Assembly (NCBI RefSeq): GCF_048771995.1
Contig: NC_133024.1
Location: 23,018,001 to 23,082,000 of the forward strand
Length of the DNA stretch: 64,000 nt
From: Taeniopygia guttata
Lineage: Eukaryota; Chordata; Aves; Passeriformes; Estrildidae
Reading direction: 5' to 3'
Part shown: positions 26,066 through 37,600 of the stretch, one piece after another
Layout of the letters: each line of letters opens with the position of its first letter
How positions within the stretch are numbered: position 1 is the stretch's first letter
Position numbers and translations under genes: made by a program
Notes under the pieces: model-generated
Seen by the model: only the letters and a program-made list of their open reading frames with translations
Told to the model about the DNA's origin: nothing
Database searches by the model: none

Positions 26066-28724
26066 AAAATTGTGTTTGCAGACTCAGCAGTGTTAGGTAG
26101 CACACAGCAGCATCAAAGAGACACATAGGAGATGCTGTTATTTTCATACCACTCCTCTTGGGCTTTCAAGAACACAAAGACTCCTGATCTTCTGGTCCAC
26201 CTTATTGACTGGATCTGGCTTTCTGGGTTTTGTGGATGGACATGCATGATGGCAAGCCTTCCTGGCAAAATAAATGGCCTGGCTATCCAAAAGGAATTAG
26301 AAGAGTCTGTTAGGATTTTCTTCTTTCCTCTGATTCACAGTCATGTTTCATTTCACCAGTGAAAAGCCCTGATGTGACACAGGAGGTTATTCAAGGCCAT
26401 CCCACGGCACTGCAGCTGAGTAAAAAGTATGGTTTACAACCCCACTAGCAGCTGAGCATGCTAAATACACAACACTCTTGCCAGCATGAAGAAAGCATGT
26501 GGCTCCAACAGCTATTTCACGGTAACGATGGAATAGATTTTCCAAGCTGTGCACAAAACTGTGCAGTACAACCTCCTTCCTCCCTCTGAATTGCTCTACA
26601 AGGGGTGTAAAGTAACACAACAAGCACATTTAGAGCCATGTTAAAGCCCTTCTGATTTCATGATAAAGGCTGTTGGTACAAAACCCCGCACCCACTACAT
26701 GCTTTTTCCGACCCAAGTATTGCTTATTGCAAAGGGCAAATGCAAGCTTAGGTCTGTCAACACCATGCCAGTCTTAAGATGAGAGTCTTGGTGTGTGCCC
26801 TCCCATGTCCTCTCATACTCCTTGCCACTACAGGCAGTCCCCTGCAGGGACAAAACATCAGGCAACAGAAATACCAGCAAAAACTGTGCACCCATCTAGC
26901 ATTACACTTACTTGGCTTTGTTGACTCTCTCCCAAAACCATCTCTGTTCCTGTCTGAGAGAAATGAGGCCTCTTCCCTTCTTCCTCCTGAACATCACCAA
27001 AGGGGGAAAGCCCGCATGGTGGTAAAAAAGTGTTGTTAAAGCACACTAGAGGTTCTAGCTGTTATGGAATAGTTGGGAAATTGTGTGAATATAGAACCAA
27101 AAATTACATTCTACAGGTTTCAAATATCATACACAGGATTGCTGCACAGAGAGTGAGTGAAAGAGGGTTGTATATGATGGCTGAAATACTGCCAGTCTCT
27201 CCCCTGCTACGAAACATGTTCATGATGCCTAGACATAAAGTTCAGTGTTTCATTCCATCTCAATAGGGATTTTATGACTAAAGTGTCAAGGATAAGAAAA
27301 GACCAATTTGTAGTTTTATTGATCAGGCTAAAGGTCAGGGGCAGACGTGTAGGTCACGGTGCTTCCTCTGAACAGACACAGGACCAAGTGCCTACCTTCT
27401 AAAAGCTTAAGAATGAGGCAGGGAGGGGGAAGTTACACTGATGAAACATCCCAGCTGAGATGTCAATCATGACCAAATTGGACAAGCACAGAGATGGGAG
27501 GCCTCAGAACAGCCATAGCTTTGCCCCCATGCCTGCACGCTCTGGCAGAGGGGCCTGTATATGTGTTTGCTGAGCTGTGATGTGGTAGATGGGCAAACGC
27601 CAAGATGCCATTTAATATAATAAAGACATAATTCATGCTGACAAAGTTTATGAGATCAGGTTTCCCAGTCCTAGCTGAACCACATAAAACATATACTGTC
27701 ACTACAGGCATTTTGGCTGAAACAGCAGGGGCTTCTGCTTCATGGAGATAGCCTGGAATGTATTTGTCACCATGGCCCACTCTGGGCTGGCTGCAATAGT
27801 AGAATAACACAAAACTGCATTGATTCATTGCTGGGAATTTAGTTTAGACTTAAAATGCCATGAAGTGAAATGGTTTCCACAGCAATGTCAGTTTTTCTCC
27901 CCTACTTACATTAATTTTGTCCTCATTTGCCCCTGTGAATCAGTACTGAAAGTGAGACTTGGTCTCTGTAGTATGTGCTGTTTCTGGTCTCTCTGTGTTA
28001 TGATTGCAGAGTAAAGCTGCTTATGGTTGTGCACAGCTTTTATTAAAGGCGGTTTAAGCTGACTTTTGTTCCTGCTGCTTCTGAACCATGCCAAGAAGTC
28101 ATCTTCATGCCTCTGGAAGGTCTCACACCTGTCCCCCCTGCTTACCCCACCAAGAGTAGCAATAGAAGGAGGCTTTCATATTTTCCTCCCATTTAGGATA
28201 GATATATGCAGGGAAACATTATTGCAAGTGGCTTCATTTATGTGTTGCTTTTCCTGACCTTATTTCTTCAGGTGAAGTTTGTACAAAGCAAAAAAAAAAG
28301 ACTTTTGTTTTGTGGCAAATCCAATCTCTGTGTACAAAGAAGAAAGAGTCAAAAGTGATAGGCTAACACAGCTAAGCTCTCTGAAGAGGAAACCGAGAGC
28401 TAAAACCTTCCCTTTTGCTTATATTCCCACATTATGTTGAAGGTAAACTAAGACTGAAAATAGGCAGTGCTACAAGATCTTGAAGATCATTGCATGTTCA
28501 AAACTTCTCTTAGCTGTTGGTCCTATCATCCTGACTGTAAGATGGCTTGATTAGTATCCCACTCCTTCACTAAATTTGCAATGAAGGAAATAATAGTGGC
28601 CATTTCTTGGTGTCTGATCCAATCTTGTGGCAGGGAAGGGAGATGACAGCTGTGTCTGTGTACTAGTAGCCATTTGAGCCCTGTTTTCTCTGAATTTGGA
28701 ATTAACAGAGCCAGTTAGAGGCAC
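26066..28724. other. No gene seen; single-copy intergenic DNA
   Basis: Frames up to 121 aa without domains; no repeat family recognised. Confidence 0.65.
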
Positions 28725-28783
28725 TGAGAAGTATAAATTTAAGAATTAAATTTAAGAATTGAGAAGTATAAATTTAAGAATTT
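28725..28783 (+). repeat. 35-bp tandem duplication
   Basis: TGAGAAGTATAAATTTAAGA begins at 28725 and again at 28760; the second copy is partial. Near-identical, so recent. Confidence 0.9.
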
Positions 28784-29579
28784 ATGTGTGTCGGGAACTA
28801 AGATGGTCTGGATGGTCTTGCACATGCTGAACTGGAGAAAAGACCTACTTACATTCACATTTTCTTATTCCAGATCTGAAATTGGATGATTTTTTTTTTC
28901 TCTTCCAGTATGGTCTTCATCCTATTGGTTTTTGAACTTCAGACAGGATCTGGCTTTATCAGACATATACCTTCTAGAAATCCAATCCCTCACCCTCCTT
29001 TTCATGCTATTTTTCCTCTCTTCCACCTGTTGGCCAGCTGAGCAATGAAGTTCCATCACAGGCTCTGGCGATTTTGAGACCTGAGCTCTCATGTCTTGAG
29101 GCAGACATTGGCATAGCTAGTTCCATACCTCACTGCTACACAGCCTGGTGGCTTCTCAGTGCCTGCTCCACTATCAGTCGGTTGGAGCTTCTTCTGGCCA
29201 CAGCAATTTTAAGACTGTGGTCAGCTGCAAGAGTCATAAAAACACGGATGTCTTGTCCAAGAGCTCATTCTAAAGAAAAAGTTGCAGTCATGTGATAACA
29301 CAAAATCAAATAATAGCTACCTATACCTCAGTTGCAATCTTTATGCCTGGCAGACTTAAGAATCTGATGTAACTCTTAGCACTCATCTCCCCTTGATCCA
29401 TACTTTTTCTCTGGACTATAGAGCTGGAGAACTCACCTACTCTTCCATAACAAGGATTGAATAGCCAAGGCTCTGTGTGTACTCAAATAATAACCTCAGT
29501 TCTCCATTAGTGTATATTTCTATCACCTTCACTACTTACATATTTGAATGTCTGCTAAATAGGTTGTTCTAGGAAAGAA
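28784..29579. other. No gene seen
   Basis: Single-copy sequence with nothing recognised beyond short frames. Confidence 0.65.
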
Positions 29580-29770
29580 GAAAGGGTCGTATTTACTTCG
29601 TGCAATAAGAAAATAGCAGAAGAGCAGAAAATTGAGAGCTGCCAGCAAATCAACGCAGCATTTTGCAGCTGAGGGGATTTGCATTTAGCAGCCAAGCTAT
29701 TAGACCACATGAGATGTTCTAATTAGCCAGCAGCAGTTGGGGAGAGACGTTCCCTGGGTGAAGCCAAACA
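29580..29770. promoter_or_regulatory. Candidate enhancer block with octamer and homeodomain sites
   Basis: Non-repeat sequence with a perfect POU octamer ATTTGCAT (29677-29684), the palindrome CTAATTAG (29719-29726), CAGCTG (near 29667) and CAGTTG (29734-29739). Such combinations are common in neural enhancers. Conservation unknown. Confidence 0.35.
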
Positions 29771-30773
29771 GCAGCTAAAATGTCTGTGCTGTTTTGTATC
29801 AGGGAGTGACCCATCAGTGTGAGGGTTTGGGAGGACAATATCAAAGAAGGAGATCCTACACTGCAAATTGTTCAGACTATGAAGGAGATGGGGTAAGAGG
29901 CAGAGATCATTAGAGGAAAAACATGAGGAAGGAAAGCTGGAGGGCACTGGGCATCAGTTTGATTTAGAAGAGCACAGACAATAAAGTAGCCTTTATGTAC
30001 ACAGGTAAAATTTTAGTCTCAGAAGCATCTTATTGGTATGGAGAAAGGCTCCTTTTGATCTCTGATGTATAATTGCTGGTTAAGGACACACTGAACTATT
30101 ACAGAGAAATTGGGCAGAAGGATTTCAGCAGACATATAATAAGGGATATCAGATCAGGATGAGATTTAGGAAAGTCGAAGATGAAGGCAGAAGATAGTTT
30201 TGGAGCTAGAAGAAAAGAAAGTTAGGAAAGAGTCAAATTCAAAATCAGGGCCCTACTTTGACCTTATAGGCAGAATAGGCGTAGTCTTTCAGAGCTGAAA
30301 CTGGAGATAATTTTCTGCTAGCCAAGACAGTGCAGTTGAGATAAGGGCAGTAAAAAAAAGAACATGTTTCACTATGGACAATTAGTGAACACAGCTGAAT
30401 TTCCTGTTTTCAACCTACTTTTAGGACACCCTTTGGCATATGTTTCCAGCACCTGGCCAACTCTCCAGGCTGGCACACAGATGAAAACAAAGCCTGACCT
30501 GTTCCCACAGGATCTGCTGTCACCTGTGCATTTTACAAGGGCTTCTGGAACCTTTCCCTACTCATGCTGCACAGTGCAACTCTTCCCCAGGGAGCTGTGA
30601 ACAAATTTGTCTGTGTGGGCACACATGGGAACAGTGCAAAAGGCTCTTCAGTGCAAAAAGGCTTGGGTGGGCTAGTGACAACTTTTGCCACAGAGAGGAT
30701 GTGTTACAACCTCAAGTGAAGCAACTTCCATATTTAGGTCTGTATCTCAGGGTTGGTCAATGCCATCTCATAT
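29771..30773. other. No gene seen
   Basis: Purine-rich stretches on the plus strand (30120-30250), otherwise nothing recognised. Confidence 0.65.
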
Positions 30774-30838
30774 TAAAAAAAAAAAAACAAACAAAACCAA
30801 ACAAAAAAACAAACAAACAAAAAACCCCTAAACAACAA
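30774..30838 (+). repeat. A-rich (CAAA)n low-complexity tract
   Basis: A-rich with C at regular spacing (AAAC, CAAA); the complement is the T/G type seen elsewhere in the window. Confidence 0.9.
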
Positions 30839-31171
30839 ATATGTGTAAGACATTTTCCTTTTTTTCAGTGGATGAAGGACAATTTTATCACCTGAGGACA
30901 AGTCTGGTTGCTCTCTCCAGAGACGGGAAGCCCTCACCAGAACATAAACCTGGAAAGGAGAACCAGGGAGCCACAAAGGTTGGCAGTTATTGCCAAGTGT
31001 TTGTTTCAGAGGCTATGGTAGCAATGTGTAACATTTCTGGTGAGATTTTCACCAGAGATTTCCAGCTGAAAATCTTCTTGGAGGTGAACAGAGAGGAGAA
31101 CAAAGCCCTGAGCTCAGCTCCATAGTCCATTTCAGGGCGAGCAGATGACTCACTTACACCTCTATTTTAAA
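30839..31171. other. No gene seen
   Basis: A 94-aa plus frame (30841-31125) lacks any recognised domain. Confidence 0.6.
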
Positions 31172-31530
31172 ATCTTAGAATTCTTAAAATCATGGGCTGG
31201 AAAAGACCTTCAAGTTCAACCATTAACTCAGCACCACCATGGTTCACACTAATCCATGTTCCCAAGAACCACATCCAAACATTTTTTGAACCCTTCCAGG
31301 AATGGTCACTCAACCACTTCCCTCAGCAGTTCCCCTGTTCACAGTTCACTCTTCCAGTGTTTATCCATCCTTTCAGTCAATTTTTTTCCTACTATCCAAT
31401 CTAGACCTCCTCTAGTGTGACTTGAGGCCATTTCCTCTTCTATCACTGGTTGCCTGGGAGAAAAAGTCAACCCACACCTGGCTACAGCCTCCTTTCAGGG
31501 AGTTGTGGAGAGTGATAAGGTCACCTTTCC
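31172..31530 (-). mobile_element. CR1 LINE 3' portion (left of internal microsatellite)
   Basis: Minus-strand CR1. It includes gctggaaaagaccttcaag, accacttccctcagcag and cctcctttcagggagttgtg, then agagtgataaggtcacc. At 31523-31530 the CR1 text gives way to a TTTTCC array. Confidence 0.9.
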
Positions 31531-31610
31531 TCTTTTCCTTTTCCTTTTCCTTTTCCTTTTCCTTTTCCTTTTCCTTTTCCTTTTCCTTTTCCTTTTCCTT
31601 TTCCTTTTCC
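31531..31610 (+). repeat. (TTTTCC)n microsatellite inside CR1
   Basis: About 13 near-perfect TTTTCC units. On the minus strand it reads Lys-Glu repeats, so the long minus frames across it (for example 31412-32197) are artefacts. It replaces a CR1 segment that normally contains a pyrimidine-rich stretch. Confidence 0.97.
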
Positions 31611-31797
31611 AGCTCCGTTGCCCTTCTCTGGACAGGCTCCAGCACCTCGATGTCCTTCCTGTGGCGAGGGGCCAGAAGCGGGCACAGGACCCGAGGTGCG
31701 GCATCACCAGTGCGGGGGACAGTCACTGCCCGGGCCCGCCGGCCGCGCTCTGCTGAGCCAGGCCAGGATGCCGCTAGCCTTGGTGGCCACCGGGGCA
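31611..31797 (-). mobile_element. CR1 LINE, right piece merging into CpG island
   Basis: Resumes CR1 text (agctccgttgcccttctctg, then ctccagcacctcgatgtcc, aggatgccgctagccttggt). This half keeps many CpGs, unlike other CR1 fragments in the window, which suggests it has been unmethylated in the germ line as part of the island. Confidence 0.85.
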
Positions 31798-31918
31798 TTT
31801 TCAGGGCATGTCCCCCCCACTGTTCCCCGCTGCAGGACCGAGGCAGTAAAAGGGCGGCCATCCCCTTCCCCGCCGAGGCCGCGGCGGTCGGGGCGCCGCC
31901 GGCAGCTGCTCGGGGCCG

Positions 31919-31932
31919 GTTTCCATGGAGAC
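31919..31932. promoter_or_regulatory. RFX/X-box-like dyad
   Basis: GTTTCCATGGAGAC resembles the RFX-factor X-box (GTTGCCATGGCAAC). It lies inside the CpG island, 28 bp before a well-placed ATG at 31961. Confidence 0.45.
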
Positions 31933-31960
31933 GGCGGAGGGGACAGGCTGCGGGGGAGCC

Positions 31961-32086
31961 ATGGCGGCCAGGGCCGGCGGCCTTAACCCTTCGCTGCGGG
32001 GCCAGAGGCTTTCCCCGGGCACGGCAGGGAGCCGGGGCGGCTCCGGCTGGCACCGCTCGGCGGGACGCAGTAGTGCAGGGCAGTGA
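31961..32086 (+). CDS. Possible small ORF in CpG island (41 aa), doubtful
   Basis: The ATG at 31961 has a strong Kozak context (gagccATGG) and opens 41 codons beginning [15 protein letters not shown], ending at TGA (32084-32086). The peptide is rich in Gly, Arg, Ser and Ala, as any frame in such GC-rich DNA would be. I do not recognise it. It would matter only if the island makes a transcript. Confidence 0.12.
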   Translation: MAARAGGLNPSLRGQRLSPGTAGSRGGSGWHRSAGRSSAGQ

Positions 32087-32488
32087 CAGCGTGGGCAGGG
32101 GAGGAAGGGGAGGATGAAGAGCGCGCCGGGGGACTGCTGAGCCCGGCTGCCCCGTCCATGGACGCCTGGCCGGGTGACAGCTCCACACAACAACCATCCT
32201 CCGCAGAGTTCTCCCGCAGCAGGCTTAGGGCAGGGGCCAGCCATTCTCCCCGTTAAATATTTAGCAGTTTAACCCAGCCGCATGCTCTGGTGGGAGCGCC
32301 TGTGGTGCCTGTGTCACGTTCCAGTGTAGGAATACAGGGTGCGGGAAGGTGGCGGAGCTTGGAGCGGCGGGCAAAGCCCAGCAGGGCTGCACCGGCAAAG
32401 GGAGCTGCCCGTGTGTGAGCACACGGCCTGGGCTTCGCACGGCAGAGTTGCACAGTTCAGGGTGGTGGTTACCTGCTGAAAAGTGCTC

Positions 32489-32502
32489 GTCACCATGGTG
32501 AC
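32489..32502. promoter_or_regulatory. Perfect palindromic X-box-like site
   Basis: GTCACCATGGTGAC is a perfect 14-bp palindrome close to the RFX consensus. It lies at the right edge of the CpG island. Confidence 0.5.
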
Positions 32503-32520
32503 CGAGCAATGCCGCATCTG

Positions 32521-33138
32521 GGAGTGGAAAGCAACAGTCCCAGAGCTTTGCTGTGTGAGACCAGTGGGTTAAATGCAGCTGGCTTCACCTTTTGAAGCCA
32601 CGGATCATAATCTCTGTTCAATTTGTATATATGCCTATGATGCAAATTGGTTGGAATCAGCCTGACACCAACGCAGTGACTATATGCATACAAGGAGGAC
32701 ACCAGGAATGTGTGCTGGTGTCCAGTGCAAGCTGTGTCTTCCTAAAGAAGTGTTAGCAGCAGCCCGCAGTGCACCAGGGCACGAGGGTGGAGGTGGCAAA
32801 GCTATTGTCTGTCTGGTACTTTGAATAGCAAACTCAGTTTTATCTGAAGATTAAGATGTGTTGGTGTCATTGGGGCTGGGACTCACCAAATTTTAGCTAA
32901 GGGCCTTCAGGACTCCAAAATATTCAAATTTATGTTTTAGGTAGTTAAAAGTGCATCAGTGTATATTTATGTATCAGTTCAACATAAATCTGTTGAATTT
33001 TAAGCCAAAGTATCTGATGAAACTTTACTGGTTGGAGGTTAGTGTTTTTTTCACTTGTTTGTGATGCATTCAAATAACACTTTTAGCTGTCCATCTTCAG
33101 GCATACCAAGAGCTTTCCCAGTGTAATGGAACTTGGGG
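32521..33138. other. No gene seen; right flank of CpG island
   Basis: Composition returns to AT-rich within about 100 bp. Nothing recognised. Confidence 0.65.
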
Positions 33139-33353
33139 ATTTTTTTGTTTGTTTGTTTGGGGTTTTGCTTGGTTTTGTTTGTTTGTTTTGGTGTTGGGGC
33201 TTTTTTGTTGTTGTTGTTTTGGGGTTTGTTTTTTTTTTTGGTGGGGTTTTTACTGGTTGGTTGGTTGGTTGGGGATTTGGGGTGGGGTTTGTTTTTTTAT
33301 TTCTTTGTTTGTGGGGGGGTTTTTTTGGCTTTTTTTTTTTTTTTATGTTTTGC
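33139..33353 (+). repeat. T/G-only low-complexity tract
   Basis: About 215 bp composed almost only of T and G on the plus strand, with TTTG, GTT, GGTT and TTTTGGGG-like patches and several G4 runs. Open frames here give Phe/Gly/Leu/Val strings and are artefacts. Confidence 0.95.
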
Positions 33354-33677
33354 CCCCAGCATGCCATGATTTGATAAAAAGTTGTTACTGTTCCATGTAA
33401 ACTTTGATCCTTTTCAGGAAGTCCTAAATATTCATTCCAAAAAGAAAATTCTCTAAAAGCCATCATCATTGGTGGCTCTCAAGAAGGTTAACAGCAAACT
33501 CCCCTGACCCTTTGGTAAAATTCTCCGTTACTGCATGTCTCTCTAAGAAGAGGGTAGTTCCTAAACATGAGCTAAGAGATTTGTCTGGTTATTTACTAGT
33601 TCTGGTATGTGGGAACTCAAAGGCTTTCAACCAGAAGTAGGGAACCAAAAAACTCAGAAAACCCCAGAAAATAACAA

Positions 33678-34003
33678 AGGGAGGGAGGGAGGGAGGGAGG
33701 GAGGGAGGGAGGGAGGAAGGGAGGAAGGGAGGAAGGGAGGAAGGAAGGGAGGGAGGGAGGAAGGAAGGAAGGAAGGAAGGAAGGAAGGAAGGAAGGAAGG
33801 AAGGAAGGAAGGAAGGAAGGAAGGAAGGAAGGAAGGAAGGAAGGAAGGAAGGAAGGAAGGAAGGAAGGAAGGAAGGAAGGAAGGAAGGAAGGAAGGAAGG
33901 AAGGAAGGAAGGAAGGAAGGAAGGAAGGAAGGAAGGAAGGAAGGAAGGAAGGAAGGAAGGAAGGAAGGAAGGAAGGAAGGAAGGAAGGAAGGAAGGAAGG
34001 AAG
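33678..34003 (+). repeat. (GGGA)n/(GGAA)n microsatellite, about 326 bp
   Basis: Starts as GGGA units, passes through mixed GGGA/GGAA, then becomes pure GGAA from about 33760 to 34003 (about 60 units). Entirely purine on the plus strand. All long open frames across it (Glu-Gly-Arg-Lys or Phe-Leu-Pro-Ser repeats) are artefacts. Recently expanded, likely length-polymorphic. Confidence 0.99.
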
Positions 34004-36785
34004 TGGATTCATCCTTCTCCTTAGGATCATGAAAATAAAGTTTGGGTGATAGAAGCATTGGCAGATTCCTGAAGTGTTTGGGGAGAATTTTGTTGCAGAA
34101 GAGACGGACTTTTGAGTCCAAGAACTGCTTGCACTTCAGAAGAAAATGCCCATTAGGGAGGTGAAAAACACCAAAAACACCACTCCTGTGTGAGCTCCTC
34201 ATGGTGTGTCCAGCTGGGTAAGGCAGTGCTGTGCTGTGAGCACTTGAGCGTGCCCCAAATGAGCGGGGCTATGTGTGCATATCCAGGCAGAGACATGATC
34301 CCCAGAAGGAAATTAGCCATATTAGCATAGGGTGGCACTGAGGTTAATCTCTCCCGTTTCTGAGCAGAATTTGCTGGGTCTCCAAGCACATGTGGTTATA
34401 TTGTCCCAGTTATTTGGGACGCAACAGCCCATGACCAACTCCAGGAAAAGTAGGGAGTAGCTGCATGAGGTACTGAAGCACCACCAACCCTGCTGTCAGC
34501 TCTACCAAAGCTGGGTTGGCAATACCCCTTAGAGAAGGGCTGAGTTGGGTACAACAGCATTTATGGCTGAGGCTAATGGCCTCTCAGAAACATCCTTATT
34601 GCTTCTATTTTCTTACCTTTGGAGTCTTGAGAGATACAATTCCAGTTCCTTTCTGCCTCATCTCCTTTCCCAATCCCTTTTATTTCTTTCTCCTCCTCTT
34701 ACACAGGAAATGTGCAGCAGAAATCTCTACATCAAAATCGAATTTTGCCTGCACTCCTCAGAATCCACCAGCCACCTCTGGCACTGCCTTGGGGGATCTG
34801 TGCTTGGTGTAGCTGCATCCTTTGAGACCACCCAGCTCAGGTATGTTTGCTGTAGCTAAACCTGGCAGAAAACCCTGCTCCCTGTCACCCTTCCTCCCTT
34901 CCCCTTCCCAGGACACTGAGGGAAAGGCAGCTGCAGCAGAATTACCTGGCTGCTTTTCAGAGGAATGTATCCCAGAGCGGTGAGGCAGTGGCCTCAACCA
35001 CTCAGTATAATTAAACTCAAGCATCATTTTTGTGTAGCCTGTACCGTGGCAACCGCAGCAGTTATTCCCATTCAGCTGGAGGGTTTAGAAGGCAGAGATG
35101 TGGTATTTCACAAAAGATCCTCCTTGCAGGCAGGGCCTTAAACCATTTCATTGAATGAAATACTCTCAAGAAGCAGAGTATCAGAAGCGGGGGAAAATGC
35201 ACAGGGTAGGACCACACTATTTCTGGCTGTAGTTCAATAACAGTTCTTGAGGCAGCATCTGATATACTGTTAGGGTGAAAAAGGTTTTTTATACCTAGTG
35301 CTTTGGCACCCTGATAGCATCTCTGTTTTTTTCTCTCATTCTCTCTTGGGTTCCCGGGAGAGGCAATATATTGTCTTCCCTCTAGTTAAAAAGAGTAGGG
35401 GCTAATTGCATAGACAGGTCACTCTGTTTCTGCTGAAGGTGAAAGGCAAAGGGCTTGCTAATTCACACACAGACAGGAGGATATAGCAGTGTACTGTCAG
35501 CCATTCCAGGGACCATCAGTAAGGCAGGGTGAAACAGCTTGGCACGGTGCATGCAGCATTTGCCAGGGCAAAGCTCTGGGGCAGGGTAGCAGAAAGAAAT
35601 GCTGATAAAGAAAAGCCAGTCAGAAGAGAAAGGAAAAGCATCATAAAAGACAGGGGATCGGGTTGGTTGGTTGTAATACATGATCCTAATTTCTTTTAGC
35701 ACCATTATGGAGAAAGAAATGTTGTGGCCACAGTACTTTTGCATCCTAGCTGTTCTGGACCCTTAACACACTGAATATACCAGCAGGTAGTGCAATTACC
35801 CAGGATAGAGCAGCAAGAACAATCTGGGTTGTGCCAAAGGGACTGTGAGATCCCTTGCCACTCAGGATGGGCTCTCTGTATTTTATGCTGGAGGTCCTGA
35901 GACAGACAGCCAGAACCTGGGTCATGATTTGCTGAAAGGAGCAGCAGAACTGGAGAGACTGGAGTAGGAGCTCCTGCAGTGCAGGCTTGGATTTCTTCAG
36001 GGCTTATGGTTTGAGTACTGCTGCCAATGAATGCAAAGGAAATTTGACAACTACCCTCAGCTCGTACAGGAGAATAATATCATGTGAGTCTCACATAGTG
36101 CTTTCCAACAAGAGATCTCACATCTGTATCATTGCTGATAGATTTTTGTCTTAGGAAAGAGATAGGTGGAGAAGGCAAGTGAAGTTGTCCAAAATTTCCT
36201 GGTAAACTGGTGGTAAAACAAATAGGAAACCTGCTGCTTCATACTGCCAAACTGAGTTCACTTGTCACACACAAGGGAACAAAACATAAGGCTGCTGTCT
36301 TCCTCTCAGTCCTTCTGAGCTAAAGGAGAAAGCTCTCTCCGAGGCTGTAGATACTGAGGTGTCCTATGCCAGCATGGCAGATGTCTGCACTGTGTGGCTC
36401 CCATGCCCTGTGAGGATCATTGTCCAGACAGCATGTCTCACTTTGCAACTGGGCTGAGGTATTCCTTCCTCAAGTGGAATGGCAAATGGTGGGGAGGTAA
36501 CTAAATCGATCTCCCTTGTAGGCCTTTCCCTGGGTCTCAGTACACAGGTTCCAGATGGTACAAAGCCCCTGCTGCTTGGATCTGCACAAAACCTGTGTCT
36601 TCTTCAACCTATTTCACAACAGATTTGGCTCACTCTTGGTCGGTTGCTATTTGTACAAATTAAGCTGAGCTGCCAAGAATGTTTGCAAACAGTGAAAAGC
36701 AAAGTGGGATGTACAAAGCAAGTCAAAATAGGTCTCAGATCTGGCAAAATGCCTGCAGGTGCTTATAACATTTGACTTACTCTAG
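34004..36785. other. No gene seen; one RFX-like word
   Basis: GTACCGTGGCAAC at 35041-35053 resembles an X-box. Otherwise single-copy DNA with frames up to 104 aa. Confidence 0.65.
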
Positions 36786-36975
36786 CCCATGCATTACCCA
36801 CCCACACAGTCATTCATCCAGCTTTTTCCTGCCCTCACGCCCACACACACTCACCCTTCACAGATTCATTCACCTTCTCTTCCTCCCCCCATTTTCTCTT
36901 CCAAACACAGTCATTCCCCCCCACAAATATACCCTAGACACACCATTTGTTCCCCACATACAAACACACATACAT
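36786..36975 (-). repeat. C/A-rich degenerate tandem array
   Basis: Repeated diverged phrases such as ACACAGTCATTC, ACAGATTCATTCACC and CACACACTCACCC in a strongly G-poor stretch. It resembles an old CA-based minisatellite. Open frames through it (69 and 183 aa) are compositional. Confidence 0.55.
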
Positions 36976-37429
36976 TTTTGAGTGCTGAATGCAGTGACTG
37001 TAGGTGGTGTGTAGCAGACGATGCTGTAATCTTATACCTATGCTGTGAAAAAGCCTTTGGGATTAGTGAGCTGAGAGCTCTGATTGTTCTCACTTTCATG
37101 TCAAATACCACTAATCCAGTTTATGGGGCTGAACGTTTCCATCCTTTCCTGAACTCTGCCATTGTTTTCCAGGGGATCTGTCTTTCTGCTAGTCTTCCTC
37201 CTACTCCACTTTTCCTCTTTCTCCCTATGCTTTTCCTTTTCCATGTTGCTACCCTAGACCACGGTGTTTCAGAGAGCTTGGCCATCCTCTTATCTCTCCA
37301 TGACCTAACACTGGCCCTGATTACCTCACTGAGAGGATGAGCAGGGATGAGCAATAAGCTTGCCATGCAGCATGGGGCACAGGGCAAGAAATCCTGCAAG
37401 GTATGGTGAGGTCAGAGGCAGAGATGGTA

Positions 37430-37600
37430 AGTGGTGGGGTGGATCTTGCTGCCATCCGAGCAGCGCTGAGTCCGCCTGGCATCGAGCCTGCCTCTAATGG
37501 AATGTGACCCACCGCTGGGAATGATCTCATCTGTAATCCACTTAATTGAGTTTTATGAGCAGGCTTCTCACATCGGGGAGCCAGCCTGCCTTCCTCCTAG
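37430..37600. promoter_or_regulatory. Candidate conserved noncoding element
   Basis: Non-repeat sequence with TAATCC (OTX/PITX type), CACTTAATTGAG (NKX2/homeodomain type) and TTTTATGAG (HOX/CDX type) within 37531-37560, and GGAATG sites nearby. Motif content only. Confidence 0.3.

Larger units (their letters stand above)
31680..32520. promoter_or_regulatory. CpG island in the gene desert (orphan promoter candidate)
   Basis: About 840 bp is much richer in G+C and CpG than the AT-rich surroundings. The left 120 bp is the end of a CR1 copy; the rest is not recognisable as repeat. It contains two X-box-like dyads (31919-31932 and 32489-32502). CpG islands of this size in vertebrates usually mark promoters, but I recognise no gene on either side. 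Open frames on both strands here are long because stop codons are rare in GC-rich DNA, and they show no domain. Confidence 0.7.

Noticed and set aside
31422-32117. 231-aa plus-strand open frame
   Set aside because: Same cause; Phe-Ser repeats come from the TTTTCC array.
31412-32197. 261-aa minus-strand open frame with Lys-Glu repeats
   Set aside because: It runs through CR1, a TTTTCC microsatellite and a CpG island; composition explains its openness.
33607-34202. Open frames of 137-182 aa over the GGAA array
   Set aside because: Pure microsatellite translation on both strands.
36789-37340. 183-aa plus-strand frame
   Set aside because: First half is a C/A-rich degenerate repeat; no domain in the rest.
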